From Pomacea canaliculata (lineage: Eukaryota > Mollusca > Gastropoda > Architaenioglossa > Ampullariidae): a DNA stretch of 64,000 nt. Shown one piece after another: positions 25,525 to 38,600 of this stretch. The notes beneath the pieces are model-generated. The model ran no database searches. It was not told the DNA's origin and worked only from the letters and a program-made list of their open reading frames with translations. The stretch lies in NCBI RefSeq assembly GCF_003073045.1, contig NC_037595.1, positions 12,144,074 through 12,208,073 of the forward strand, written 5' to 3'. Position 1 is the stretch's first letter; each line of letters begins with the position of its first letter. A program made the position numbers and the translations under genes.

Positions 25525-28500
25525 CTAAGCCAATGGAGGAAGACCTGCCTTTTCCCTGCACTTCTGTATCAATGCTCTTTGCATAAACTGTCTCCTAGAC
25601 AACTCTCGCACTTGCTGTTGACAAAGTAAGAAAACAGGGATTAGACCAGAAAAGCTTCAATTAAAAATTGTTTGGTCTAGCTCACCAAATGAGACATTAT
25701 CTTTCAGTCTGTGAGACAGACTCCAATAATTAAAATTGCAAAAACAGGCCTGCTGAGTCAATGTTTCAGTTATCAAGATGTCTAAATTACAGTTACCTTC
25801 AAGAAGACTTCTAACTCGATCACATTTTTACGCAGCGCTTCACCAAGATAGTAGATAGCATCTTCAATGGCTTGCTCTTCAGCAAAAGCATCCAGCAATC
25901 TGGAAGGGATACATTAAAGCAAATCCTATAGTATACATAAAAACCTATTCCGTGCTTCCTTACATAATTACTCTGTCCTTCCACTAACCTCTCTAAACCC
26001 ACTTAAATATGGCCTCTTTCAATGTGACCATTTAAAAAAAATTAAACTTCTACACATTATGTAAAAGAAATCATAGAATACTTACTGTCTATAAAGAGGG
26101 GCAGTAGTGACCACTGCCTCATCAACATCAAGCTTGTCATTATCTTCCATCTTTTGCAGAGCGTCCTTAACCTCTCTGCTTTTATCTTCCAACATGATGA
26201 TGCTGCTCTCCACAGTGGTCTGTGGATAACATGGTGTTTTTATCACCACACATTGCCTTTTATCACAGTATTATCATTTTACTTGCTATTTTTATGACAG
26301 GAACTTTATTAATAACAAAAAGTAAAATAAATATGAAAATTAACGAAAGTAAGAACACAAGAGAGTTAAGCAGAAGGGTCAAAAAAAAAAAAAAAAAGGA
26401 AGAAAAAGCACCTACTTTCTCCTGTTCTAAATCTTTCATCATTTGCTCTAATTTTTCTTTTCCTTTAGTCAGGTCAGCTTCAGTCTTCTTGAGCACATCC
26501 ATCTCAGCCTGTATCAGAGCACAACATTTTTACTAGAGAATATGAGTAATATTTTCCATCTAGTGATTCTCCTACTTTTGTGCAGACCAATTTAAAAAAA
26601 TTATAAAACCATTCTCTCCTTGCTTTACTAAAAAAAAATCTTTATGCTGATGGTTGTTAATATTCAACTATTTTTTTTTTATAAAAAAGACAATTTTCAC
26701 ACTAATATAAGACTGACACCCATCAATACACTGAACATACCATGAATACAAAAGATCATATATACATGCACGCATGCACATGCATGGACAAACATCCATA
26801 TATTAAACATTTGATATGGCACAAATAAAAGGAACATTTACTGCACATTTAAATAATAATTGAGAACAACATTTTTACCTTGCTCTGCTCTTTTTTTCTT
26901 TTTTTTTAAAAAATAAGCTTAACTATTTTTAGACAAAGATATTCTTTAATGGAAAATGTCAAACTGACTGAAACATGTTTGACTAATTCAGAAAAAATAC
27001 TACTACTAGATGTGGTTTTCAGATTGTTTGCATCAGGAAAAACTATGGACTGGCACCTGGGCTTGTGCAAAAATCTCCCGAAGCTTCCGCTTCATCTTGT
27101 CTTCAACAGCTGATAGTAAGGATGCTCTCAGATGTTCTTCTGTTACAGTGCCCGTTCCTCCAGGAATTGTTGATATTGCTGTAGCTGTCACAACAAAAAA
27201 AGGGAAGAAAGCAGCCACAAAGGCTCTCATGAAGAATCAAATACATTCATAGCTACCATAATAAGAAGCAAAATAATGTATATTAAGCATATAAAATAAT
27301 TCATGTAGAAAGCTTCCTGATGTTATGCCTGTGATAGTGTAAAATGTAATGATCAAGATAATACTGTTGTTTCCAATAAAGCCTTTTCTACCTTAAATAT
27401 AGAATATGCTTTACGTTCTGAACTGCCCATGAAACTGTCAAGAATTTGGTTATTGTTACCTTACAGTTTAGTGCAAGAACACATAGAGTATAAGATATGC
27501 TCCAAGGGAACTTAACAGCACAGATTTTTTGTGCCAGAAAGAGAATGACAACAATCAATTTAAAGCTTTTGCAACATCTTCTAAAAACAGGAGGCTCTGA
27601 TATTTGTCTTACCTGGACTGCCTTGGGTACCAGCAAAAGCTGTTTGATTCCCTGGATATGGTGGATTTACACCATAACCACCAAAGGGTGTAGGAAACTG
27701 CTGTGGCTGACCAGGGAAACTAGAAGACGATGGTGAGTACCCACTAGCTGGAGGGTAGTTAAAGCTGGAAGAGGGAGGATAGCCAACACCTGGTTGAGAA
27801 GGATATGGAGGATAGTTTTGGTGAGGGTATCCACCTGCTGCTGGATAAGGAGGGTATGGAGAAGTAGTGCCTGGGGCTCCCAAAGAAGGCATCGGCATGG
27901 AGGCTGCACAAACATATGAAGATCATTGTTTCAAATCTATACAGGCACTAGACATTTACTGATGTCAAGCATTAATTTGTGTTGTTGGAAATAGTAAGGC
28001 TGATGTTCACTGATGTTCAACATATGGCCAAATACACATTTGTTCTGGCTGAATGTTCGGTGTGTGCAAGTGTGTGTGTGTGCGCTTGACAAAGCCTTCA
28101 TCCCCTGAAATTAAAACTTTTTCACCAGTTTAAAAACATACTAACCAGAGGATGTTGGATATGGTGGCTGTTGGTGCTGGTGGAGGTGGTCGAGCAGGCA
28201 CCTTAGAAAATACAGGGCATTCTTCTCCAAAGGTGATAATCAAAATCTGAATAAGTCCCACAAGATCGGACTTGGGCTGTGCACAGATTTATCGCTCCAT
28301 TACAGTATACAGAAACAAAAGTAAATATCATCCTGACAAAAGTACATATCAATTTTGATTTCATTTCTGTGCATGTGTTCATCCATATTTTCTCCAAGCA
28401 AACAGGTGCACAGACCTCTCCATACCCAAACCAAAACTATGATTACCTTAAAGAGTTACATCTATAGGTGTCACAAGCTTTCCCATGGGATTAAAGAACA

Positions 28501-31500
28501 TAGGTCAATAAGATCCAACTGCAGGTTGTTAAAAAGAAAATTATGAGTGTCACAATCATGTGGCAACAAACTGTAGAAATGTGGTAATGTGGTAAGTCAC
28601 ATGTAGAAAACACCATTCTTTGCTGAGCATGTATTCATACTGCAGCACTGCTAGTTTAATGGATGAACACTTTTGCACAATAAGTGCACAGAGTGTTTTG
28701 TCAACATACTGTATGAAAGCATTTCGGTCCTTCTCATAGAAGGCTCAGCTTTTGATGCCTGTTTTAAATATCTAAGTATTAAACATTTAAAAAGTAGATT
28801 AACTTCAATGAATGCTAATCTTAATACTTACCCATCTCCATTCACGAAGGAAAGGCATATCCACTTTCCCATTCATGTCAACATAACGACCTGCCTTGAT
28901 TTGCATGTTGTTGGTAGGTCTCACAAACACCATTGGTGGATTGTATGGGTGAGAATCCAGTATCCATAACTGAATGGGTATGTTGTATGTGTTCCCTGCA
29001 TGTAACACAAATTTGTGTCCATTAATGAAATTTCAGCCAAAAATAGTATTTAATGTGCACCAATTACTGCATAAGCATTTAAATGTGTCTCATATCAGTA
29101 AAAGAAAGACAGGGTGCTGCTCATGATAAAATTACTTATGTCATATTTAACAACAACTTTCAAATCAATAGTAAACAAAATTCACCTTTGTACATTACTG
29201 GAATGGTGCCCTCAAGTTGTACAAGATGTTGTGTTGTGCCATCATTGAAAACTGGTTAAAAAAATAAATAAATAAAATTATAGTGAGAGGCATCTTAGTG
29301 TATTCTACACACTGCATGCAACCAAGAGTGTGATCACAGGGCCTCCCTTTATCTGTTAAAATGTGTTCAAAGAAATCAACCACATATCATGCATATAAGC
29401 CTATTGGAAGAGTTATGAGATTAAAGTAACTATTTCATTGCTTTCCATTTAATTCCAAATTTGTTGCTCATACAAGCACTGTAAAGATCCAGAAGCAAAT
29501 GTATAAACAAGGAAGACAAATCTGAAGAACACTACTCTGTCACAAAACTCCTGAGGTCACACAGCACTCAAATATATCAATGAGAAAACAACCTACCTTC
29601 ATGATAATTCTTAATGATTAAATTATAAGGTTTGATTGCTTTGTTTTACAGTGAAGGTGTCTGTGCAAGAATGTTTCAATGCAGAATTATTTAAAATTTT
29701 AGTTTGTTACCAAATGGTTCCAATGAAGGGCGAAGATCTCTGTATTGTTGAAGTGCATGTGAAACATCTCTCCTTGCAAGATCTGGATTTTTGTACTGCA
29801 CATGCATAAACAAAATGTTCATAAATAAAATGAAAGTGTACCCTATACCTCTCCACTAACATAATGAATTTGAAAAAGAAGTATACTGCTTAGTAATTCA
29901 TTACACAATTAAATGCTTTAACATCAATTTATAAATCTTTGAAACAGACTGCATATCTGTTTTAAACAGCACAGTTCTCAAAAAATGTCTGCTAATCTCA
30001 AATAACACTTGAAATAACAATTCAAAAATGATGCTAAGAATCAATATTCAAAAATATGCTTGAATTCTAAAATGAATATGTCAATGTTGATGTTATGTTT
30101 AATAAAAATTATCCACAATTAAAAATATCAATTTTTTCAAAAAGGCATTAAAGCAGATAGAGCATACAAAATTAGATTTTTTTTAAATGAGTAACTTTTT
30201 GTAAGTTCACATGAAAGTACATGACACTATAAGAACAACAAATAAAACAGGAGTCTCTATCTCTGTTAGTTTTGGAGATATTGCTATTTGAAGTTTATTT
30301 GCGTCACAGCTTTACTACTTTGATTTGGACCATGTTTGAAGCTCTCAGATGTAGCATCTGGAAATCTTAGAAGTCCCCAAGTACTTTGTATGTTACCATC
30401 ACTGACTTTTTACTCTACTGTCTGAAAAACTCATTTGTACCATCACTGACTCTACTGTCTGAAAACTCATTTGCAAAAAGACATACTGGAAAATATACAT
30501 CAAAATTTTAAAAAAACCCAATTTTTCACTTGATCATTTTCCATAAAGACACTATATTTCAAGCACTCCATTTCAAATACTATTTTATCAAATACACTTA
30601 CAACACATTTATTTCAAAGTATCCATTATGTAGTGCTGTCCTAATTTTTTCTACAAACGTTCAAGGTCTCTTTTGTACTAATCAATATTCTTGTCTTTTT
30701 CTAGCTTTTTTCCTAGTTTTGTTTCTAAAAAAAAGTAAAAATTTAAGAGCAGCTAAAAAATACCTATACAGACATTTAAAAAAAAACAGAATACACCTTC
30801 AGCACCAGTCACATTATTACATTACATAAACAAATTTGGAATTACGTCTGAGGGCCCATCAGGCCCTGACATAAGCCTTTATAGATGCCAAGATGTACAC
30901 TCTGAAAAAATTCTAACTATATACTATAACCCTAACTCAAATCCTAACTGTAGCCTACCCTCTATCATTAACTCATCCCTACCACAAGCCCTAACTCTAA
31001 CCCCAACTCTTTTTCTGGTTTGTAGAAGCGTTCTAGCCCCTCGTCAAGAAATGTTGATAAAAATTCATATTAATCAACACCTGCATACTAAAATAAAATT
31101 TAAAAAGCTCTTGTACACTAAATTTTTTTAAAATTTCATTCATAAGTCATGATAATGAGTAATTGCCAAGTTTGAACTATCACCGCTAACTGAAAAATCG
31201 ATTGTTGGCATTTACTTCTTTAAATATCTCTTCCAAAATTTTCTACAATGCAGTTAAAAGAGCAGTTATTTTATTTTGTTTTAATCTGCTGAGCTATGAC
31301 GGTGAGGTAGCTCTTGACGGTAAAACTAAAGGATTGTCAAGTGCCCGCATTTCAAGAAAATATTATGTGTGGTAAACATACCTTCAGTGCAAAAACTTAC
31401 ACGAACAATCCCTAGAGATAATGAATCAGAGAAGCTTGAGAAAATGGAAACTAGCGAACCCAACGTACCATCTATTGGTTATATAAGAAGAAAAAAAAAC

Positions 31501-31546
31501 TTACTTTGTTTAGGTAGTTCTTCAAGGCGCTTTCGAAGTTCGACAT
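25525..31546 (-). CDS. TSG101: TSG101, ESCRT-I subunit
   Basis: ESCRT-I component that binds ubiquitinated cargo and P(T/S)AP motifs in endosomal sorting, cytokinesis and membrane budding. The 11 coding exons, in transcript order, are 31546-31505, 29795-29711, 29251-29186, 28995-28832, 28276-28146, 27903-27613, 27184-27057, 26508-26416, 26219-26086, 25899-25797 and 25614-25525, all with GT/AG junctions. The UEV domain is about residues 1-145 and lacks a catalytic Cys as expected; its PTAP-groove residues (Y in MYKG, YN in GNTYNIP, M in NNMQIK) are kept. A Pro/Gly/Tyr-rich linker follows (146-260), then a coiled-coil stalk (about 290-345) and a C-terminal steadiness box with IEDAIYYLGEAL. The length is about 441 residues, versus 390 in human. 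Exon 5 is one base too long: it starts in the UEV frame but must leave in another to meet the linker, so a 1-bp indel lies near 28160-28200. Confidence 0.93.
30925..31012. repeat. degenerate telomere-like repeat tract
   Basis: In the first intron of TSG101 there is a run of variants of ccctaac/cctaact (ataaccctaactcaaatcct, ccctaactctaaccccaac). It resembles a decayed (TTAGGG)n array, the telomere repeat of molluscs and most animals. The copies are too imperfect to be a functional telomere. Confidence 0.4.
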
Positions 31547-34136
31547 CTTACACTAGAAAGAAAAGAGTCTTTATGTATTTCAGAAGTGTTTTCATTCCTC
31601 TTTGTCAGCAAAAACTAGTTCAAATCGTCATAAACAATCTAAGTATAGTATTATTCTTCCTAGACTTTCGCCATATTGGAATTTAGGCTATTTTTGCACT
31701 TCAATAATGGAGAGGTAAACACCCTGAGTGGGAAACACGTTCGAAAGAAAAACGGTTTGAACGCTGAACACAATTCGTTCACTTATCGACCAACTACTTC
31801 AAGACTAATACAAATCTCATCATCGACTTTAAAAAGTAAATGCTAAAACAAACTATCTTATTATCGTACCAGATGATGATGCTGATGTATATTTTTAGAC
31901 GTAATGACATCATCAATGTGGGGAATTCCCTTATGCTTGTTTGCACTTCGTTCATTTAGTTACGCACTTACATCTGTTGTCTAAACACAGCATTTAGTTT
32001 TACAGAAATCTTTATGTGTTTGGGAGATTTTCTTTATATTATTTACGTTTTGTGGTGTTTCGTATACACTTGCGATATGTATTTTGCTGTACCAAGGACG
32101 TATAATATAGTTAGGGATAGTTCGATCGTGGGTGCACTCAATGAATCATTCAGTGCAAGATGTCGTAAGAGTGTATATAGGTGTTAGCATGCGGGAGATT
32201 GATAACTCATGCTGGCAAGCGTTAGGCATTCACGTCTGATATATGCATTGATTATAGATAGACATTTTATCGGCGTTTACAACGGATTCCTCATTGTGGC
32301 CCTAAACATTTTTGTAAGTCGATCGCATAGGTCAGTGCTATTCCTCTTCTCACTGATGGAACGTCTTAAATTTCACAACCGAAAAGGCTGTATAACCAGA
32401 CTGTGCTGGTATAACATGGTATGAACTAACATTTGTTTCACAAAATAAGAGGTAGAGATCGATTGGATTCATTAGCATATAGGGCATAGTACGTGCTGTC
32501 TGGCTACGTACGCTGGTAATATACATATATGTACGTACGGGAGCACTTATATTGTACACGCATTATTCACATTCTTTTTTAATAAAATGTGATCATCCAT
32601 AACTAATGGGTTATCATACTGACAACAATCAAAATACGACTTGTAGCGGAAGTTATAACTGATATATAACTGCCATTAACTGGTCAAAGACTCAATCACA
32701 CTGGCACTCTTTGTGACTGTTGGTCCATATATTTCATCTTCATCCAGAATACCTCACGTCCTCAGTCCTCACCCATCTCTTCATCAGTATATTCTAGTTC
32801 AGAATTTCATGGAATGATTCCCATAAATCTATGCCGCCAGTGTTTTATGAGCAAATTGAGAATGAAACTGTACTCTCACTTCTCTGAGTCAAATCATGAT
32901 ATCACGTCTTTACTTTGCACCAAGTCAGAGCTGTACGTCTTTTACATGATTGTAAATAATTCTTTTGCAACCCAAAACTTTGATCAGAAATAATTCAGAA
33001 CATCAGCATCCATACTTTGAGCTCAACTTGTTAGTTGACTTTTCCATTAAAATTCAAAACTGTATCTTGAGTTAGTTGATTTTCTTTTGCTTTAAGAAAG
33101 TACTTTACTATGGTATGTTTTTTTCAAAAATCAATGTGCAAGTACAAAAATATCTACCTGTCACTGTTTTTATTATGTACAAGGTTAAACAGTTATAAGC
33201 AGTTTAAAAGTGCTCTCAAGCTCTGAAATGTAAGACTTAATGAACTCTGTTACAATCACATAATTTATTTCAGCATAAAACAAAAAACATACATGTAGTA
33301 GTACTGTATATACAGATTTTTTTAGAGATCATACATTGCATTTCTGCTCATTATATGTTTTTTATTACCCAGCCATCCAAACTGCCAGATAAGTATTTGT
33401 TGATTGTGCAAGCCATTTTCAATAGTATTGCATCAGCAGTCAATGGATCAACTGCTATTATGCTTGTTCATCAAAATGTGTGCACTATGATATCTATGAG
33501 CCAGTGGCCATTGCACATCAACAAGGGAAGCTCCTCCCAAGTCAGAAGCGGTGTGTAGTGCAACCAGTTCTTGACAGGCAGTATGTGTGACAGACTGTTG
33601 CACTGTTTTCAAGTTTGTCTTCTAAAACTGAAAATGTTATCCAAGAAATGCAATTAATAAAGCAATATTTAACCACCAAATAGCATTATTTTAAGATGTT
33701 AAAAGAGTGGAACATGCCATTCTTCCTGCCATTCATTCAATCAATCTTTATTGTCTATACCAGGCATAATCCAGGATAACTTTTTCTTTTGTTCACAAAA
33801 TAATTTACACATGTGAACATAACATGTGTATATATATATAAAAACATACCCATATATTGCATATAATGACATTTAACATGTATGCACACCTCTCCCACAT
33901 ACACATGAGCTTCATCCAATGCCTCAACATCTGTCATCTCCAGATAAGATTCTATCGATGATTAATCTTTCAAGCATGTGAATGGTGATATAAGTGAAGC
34001 ATGAACGTTTGTGGCTTCCCATGACTGAAGCTGCATAATTAGTGCCTATGCTAAATATGCCACCTGCATAATCATGCATAATTTAATTTTAATGTGTGCA
34101 GGACACGTTTTGGCTACATTACCTGCATGTAGATAA
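31547..34136. other. spacer between TSG101 and second UEV module
   Basis: No coding exon was recognised. The part next to 31546 should contain the TSG101 promoter and 5' UTR. A tatatata tract and a ctttattgtctata word lie near 33740-33840; the latter may be the end of an old retroposon. The ORF at 33355-33558 is unremarkable. Confidence 0.4.
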
Positions 34137-35350
34137 TTAATGAACAGCCTTAGAAAACACAGGACACTGTTCCTCAAATATGACAATCAGTTCCTGAATA
34201 AATTTCGTCAGGTCCAATGTAGGCTGTAAACATTGAGAGTTGCATACAACAATTATAATCACAGATTTGGATGCTTGGAAAGTTTTCTGAAACTGAAGAC
34301 CATGAGCAGGTTAATATTTTTCATTTGCTTTGTGTTGGGTGTTTGAAGTATTATGCAGACATCTGCATGTATTTCTGTATTATGTGCATTAATTTTTTAC
34401 AAATTGTGTGTGTGTGTGAGAGAGAGAGAGAAAGAGAGCATGAGCATGCACTACAAAAGACAACTCACAGTTTCTGTGACTGCCTACTTAAATACTCACC
34501 CCTCTCCATTCTTGGAGGAAAGGTACATCAATTTTGCCATTTGCGTCAACAAACTTAGTTGCCTTTAGCTGCATGTTGTTGGTTGGTCTCACGAACACCA
34601 TTGGTGAGCTGTGTGGATGAGAATCCAATATCCACAACTGGATGGGGATGTTGTAGCTCTTTCCTGCAATATTAACACCTCATGAAATAGCTACAATTAT
34701 TTTACAAAATAATGAAATATGGGCAGCAGTTCTTTTTATGTAATTCATAAATATTACAGGTACAGGCTGTTAATTGTTAGCTAGAAATTTAAAAGTACAT
34801 ATATCTTTTACTGTACAAATACTTTATAAAAAGATATAATGCTTCTTTCTGAGTTTATCAACAACATTTAATTAAACTGATGTCTGTAACTTTGTAATAA
34901 AGACTTCTTCAGATATGAAGAAATTTAATGAACATCAAACCTACCTGCAGAAACTCACCTTTATATAGTACCAGGAATTGTTCCAGAAAGCTGTAGGAGT
35001 TGCTGTTTTGTCCCATCATTAAAATCTGGCAAATATAAGTTTTCATAAAAAGTATAAATAAATATACATATTTGTATGGTCTGTATGCATGTTATATATA
35101 GAGGAAGCTCAAAGTATTACATCTGTAACGATGTGACAGATTTTGTCTGAATTTTAGAAAAATCACACGTACATAGGCACCTTCAAAGAAGACATGCTAT
35201 AGATTAAAAAATGAAACAACCATAATGACTATACATTTTTCCTTGCCATTTTATGTTTGGCTTACAAAATTGTTGTAACGAAGGTCTAAGGTCCCTGTAA
35301 TGGTGAAGTGCATGAACAACATCTCTGCTTGCAAGGTCAGGGTTTTTGTA
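34137..35350 (-). pseudogene. TSG101-like UEV-only module B
   Basis: Four exons: 35350-35266, 35025-34959, 34663-34500 and 34223-34137. They correspond to exons 2-5 of TSG101, with the same sizes (85, 66/67, 164) and phases. The module encodes a ubiquitin E2-variant fold (YKNPDLASRD, FNDGT, SYNIPIQLWILDSHP, VFVRPTNNMQ) and stops in frame at 34137-34139, just after the CPVFSK motif, so there is no linker, stalk or steadiness box. The second exon is one base longer than its homologues (near 34965), which breaks the frame unless it is an assembly error. No ATG exon was found between it and module C. It could be a degraded partial duplicate or the 3' half of a fused double-UEV gene. The PTAP-groove YN and M residues are kept, but the HPYNPP loop has become HPHSSP. 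Confidence 0.7.
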
Positions 35351-35686
35351 CTGAAACAAAAAACCCCAAACAACAGTTCTTTCAAAAGTTCTCATTTGCT
35401 AGTTGTATTTACTATTTTGAAAATAAGAATCTGAAAATGGTATCAATTCAGCTGTAACACTACAGCAAGAATTATCAGCGATGTAAATATTAAGAGTTAT
35501 TTCCCATATGCTCACCAGATTTGAGGCAAGGAGATAATCGTGACAAGGGCTTCATAAATTTCCACTTATTATTATTAATGCTTGCCTCCATTTTATAGAA
35601 CTGATGGATCTTCAAAAGGCACATGAAATCTGTTTAAAATATGTATGGAGGTGAGAAACAACAACATAACAATTTCATGCACTTAC

Positions 35687-38600
35687 ATTTGCATGCAATA
35701 AATCCTTCATAAGTTGATCTTGAGTTACATTGCTGCCTGAAAGGTCTGTATCACTAATCTTTAGAGCACTCATCTCAGCCTGAAATGATTTTTGTATGTA
35801 GAGGTTGCATTGGTGAGAATGTCAAATTGAAAATACTTGTACATCTCTCTCTCTAACAGACACACACAGGTCTGTTTGATATGTAAAGCACTCTTTTCTT
35901 TTTATTCATACAAAATTCTGGTAAAAGTTACTCCATCTACTTTTTCATGAGCAAGATTACTTTATTGCAGATCATGACGGACAAATTTAATTAGTAATCA
36001 AATTTGATGAGATGGTTTGTTACTTTCATCTCAGAGAAAACTTCCGTAAGTTTCTCATTTCTCTTGACCTTGACAGCTGTCATGATGGTTGTATTGTCTT
36101 CTGTTAGCATGTTTATCTCCCTTGGTGAAGTCAATGTTCCTGAAGTTGTAAAAAGATGAAAAATGATTCCAAATTCTCATAATTATATTTTACTGTTAGC
36201 CCAGAATATTCGTCAAGTAATTACATACAATACAAAAATAAATTGATACAAGTATCTCTTTATGCTGGTTTAGTACTTTGGGCCATGGTCACCACAATGA
36301 TACAAAAATGCTGGTACACAGATAAAAGAAATGCAACTGTATAATATCTGGAATATGTGTTTTATGTTTTATTGTATTTAGCTTTTAACTTTTCCAAGAA
36401 GACTATTACTGCCTTACTGAAAACATGTCATTAAAATGTAGGTGCAGATTTTAAAACAGCTATAATGGAAATTAAATAGTTGTGCAATTACTGTACACCT
36501 CTAGAGCAAACTCACCATAGCTTGACCTTGGATTTGGCTGAGTTGTTTGTACCTGAGGTCGGATTACTTTAGAAAACAAGGGACACTCTTCACCAAATAT
36601 GACAATCAGGATTTGAATTAGCCCCAGCAGATCTGAGTCGGGCTACAGATTGACAAATACAGAAATCTGATGATTATGTATGAAGTATAAACACATAAAA
36701 CTGTTCTCAGATTATTTAGCAACAAATGGACCTCCCTTATTTTACGCTTTGGCAATTTAATGTGAATGGCTAACATTTCAGTCAGCCAGCTTCTTTTGTA
36801 ACAACATTATTTTATTTTGAGTCACTGATTTTTGTACATTTGCCCTTCAATTGAATGCAGCTGGAGTTCAGAAAAATGTCAAGATTAAAGAAAAAAAGAT
36901 GAAAAATATTTCAGTCAATATATCATGGGAGTGGTGCTCACCCATTTCCATTGCTGCAGGAAGGGCATGTCAACTTTACCATTCATGTCCACATAGCGGC
37001 CTGCTCGAATGTTCATGGTGCTGGTAGGCCGCACGTACACCATTGGTGGGTCATAGGGATGTGAGTCCAGCAGCCACAGCTGTACTGGGATGTTGTACAC
37101 ATTGCCTATGATTCATGTACATAAAATCAAGGTATGTACATATTTCATTTCATCTGATTATATCAAGTTCAAAATACAACAGGCTAAAAGGAGGAAAAAA
37201 CAAACTATTTTAACCTAAAAGAAACAGTTAACATGATCTGCATTTGATGTAAAACCTTATGTTCACATTCAAGCTTACCTTTATAAGGTACTGGAATGGT
37301 TCCTTCAAACTGCACTAGATTCTGTTTTGTTCCATCATTGAAAACTAGAGAAGAAGTAATGAAGTAATATCACTTTATGACTGATACTTTAGTAACATTT
37401 ATAATGATATACATGCCTACTTAGGATGCTAGAAAATATCATTTCACTGGCAGTTCAAGGATCGAATGACTACAAAAAAGATGGGAGATAAATGCTGCAA
37501 GAGAAGAAAAGAAGAACCAGTACATGAACAAAGTACTTGAAATGTATATTAAAGTAAGATTATTTTAAATTAGTGGTGAACAGTGAGATAGAGACTTCCT
37601 GAAACAACTACATGTGTAAACTGGCATTAAAACATGCAGTTTATTCAGCTCACCAAATGTTTTCTCTGATGGATAAAGGTCAGTAAACTGTCTTTGAGCT
37701 GTTGAAATATCTTTCCATACAAGCTCTGGATATTTGTACTGCACACAATCATACATATCATGAGCTTGTATTACATGTCCTGTGTAATGGTATCTGCTGG
37801 AAGTTGACATGATACATTTTGGGATAGGTGAGAATTAAAACCAATGAAAAAAATGTATGAAATATAAAATAATTATAAAGAATAAAAAGATATAGTTATA
37901 TATTTAACTGAGACCAGCCAGAAATACTTGTTATTAATACACTTTGTGTGAACATCGACACATTATGGCCTAGATGGCTTTTTAAGGCAAAAGCAATAAA
38001 ACAATTAGAGATGATGATATTTATGATGATGACGACGACGACGACGACGATGCTTGGTTCCTTAAAAAAAAAAAAAAAAAATAAAACCAGCGTCTTTTTT
38101 ATCGTACCCATAATTGTGAACTGGATCTAGATCCGGGATCGATAAACCTTTTTTCATTTACATCTTTGGACAAGAGATCACAATCTGACCTATCAGCTAT
38201 AGGTTTAAAGTGTCATATATACCATACCCCTTTACTTACATTAAATAGAAGTGTGCAGGAACGAACTTTATGTTCATCGGCGCTTCAGCTTTCGCGACCT
38301 TCCTATATATATAGAAGCCACGTATACCTCCCACACCTCACTATAGCTCCCCTTACATACACGTCTCCATTCTCATCACTAATTGAGTTATATAATCCAT
38401 GATTCGACGCCCATTTCTCCCCGTAATGCCGGGTTCCCGAAGACAGACAATATGCACACGAAGCTGTGTTATGAAAGCAGCTATATATATATAGTTACCA
38501 CAAATTTGTTAACATATTTGTCACCATGAATGTATAACCGAACTCCCCAACCCAACCATACACGGACACGGCCTACCGCCGAGCAGGGGTCTAACGAAGA

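Noticed and set aside
26222-26536. Plus-strand ORF across a TSG101 exon
   Set aside because: It runs through an exon and intron of the minus-strand gene and is a chance antisense frame.
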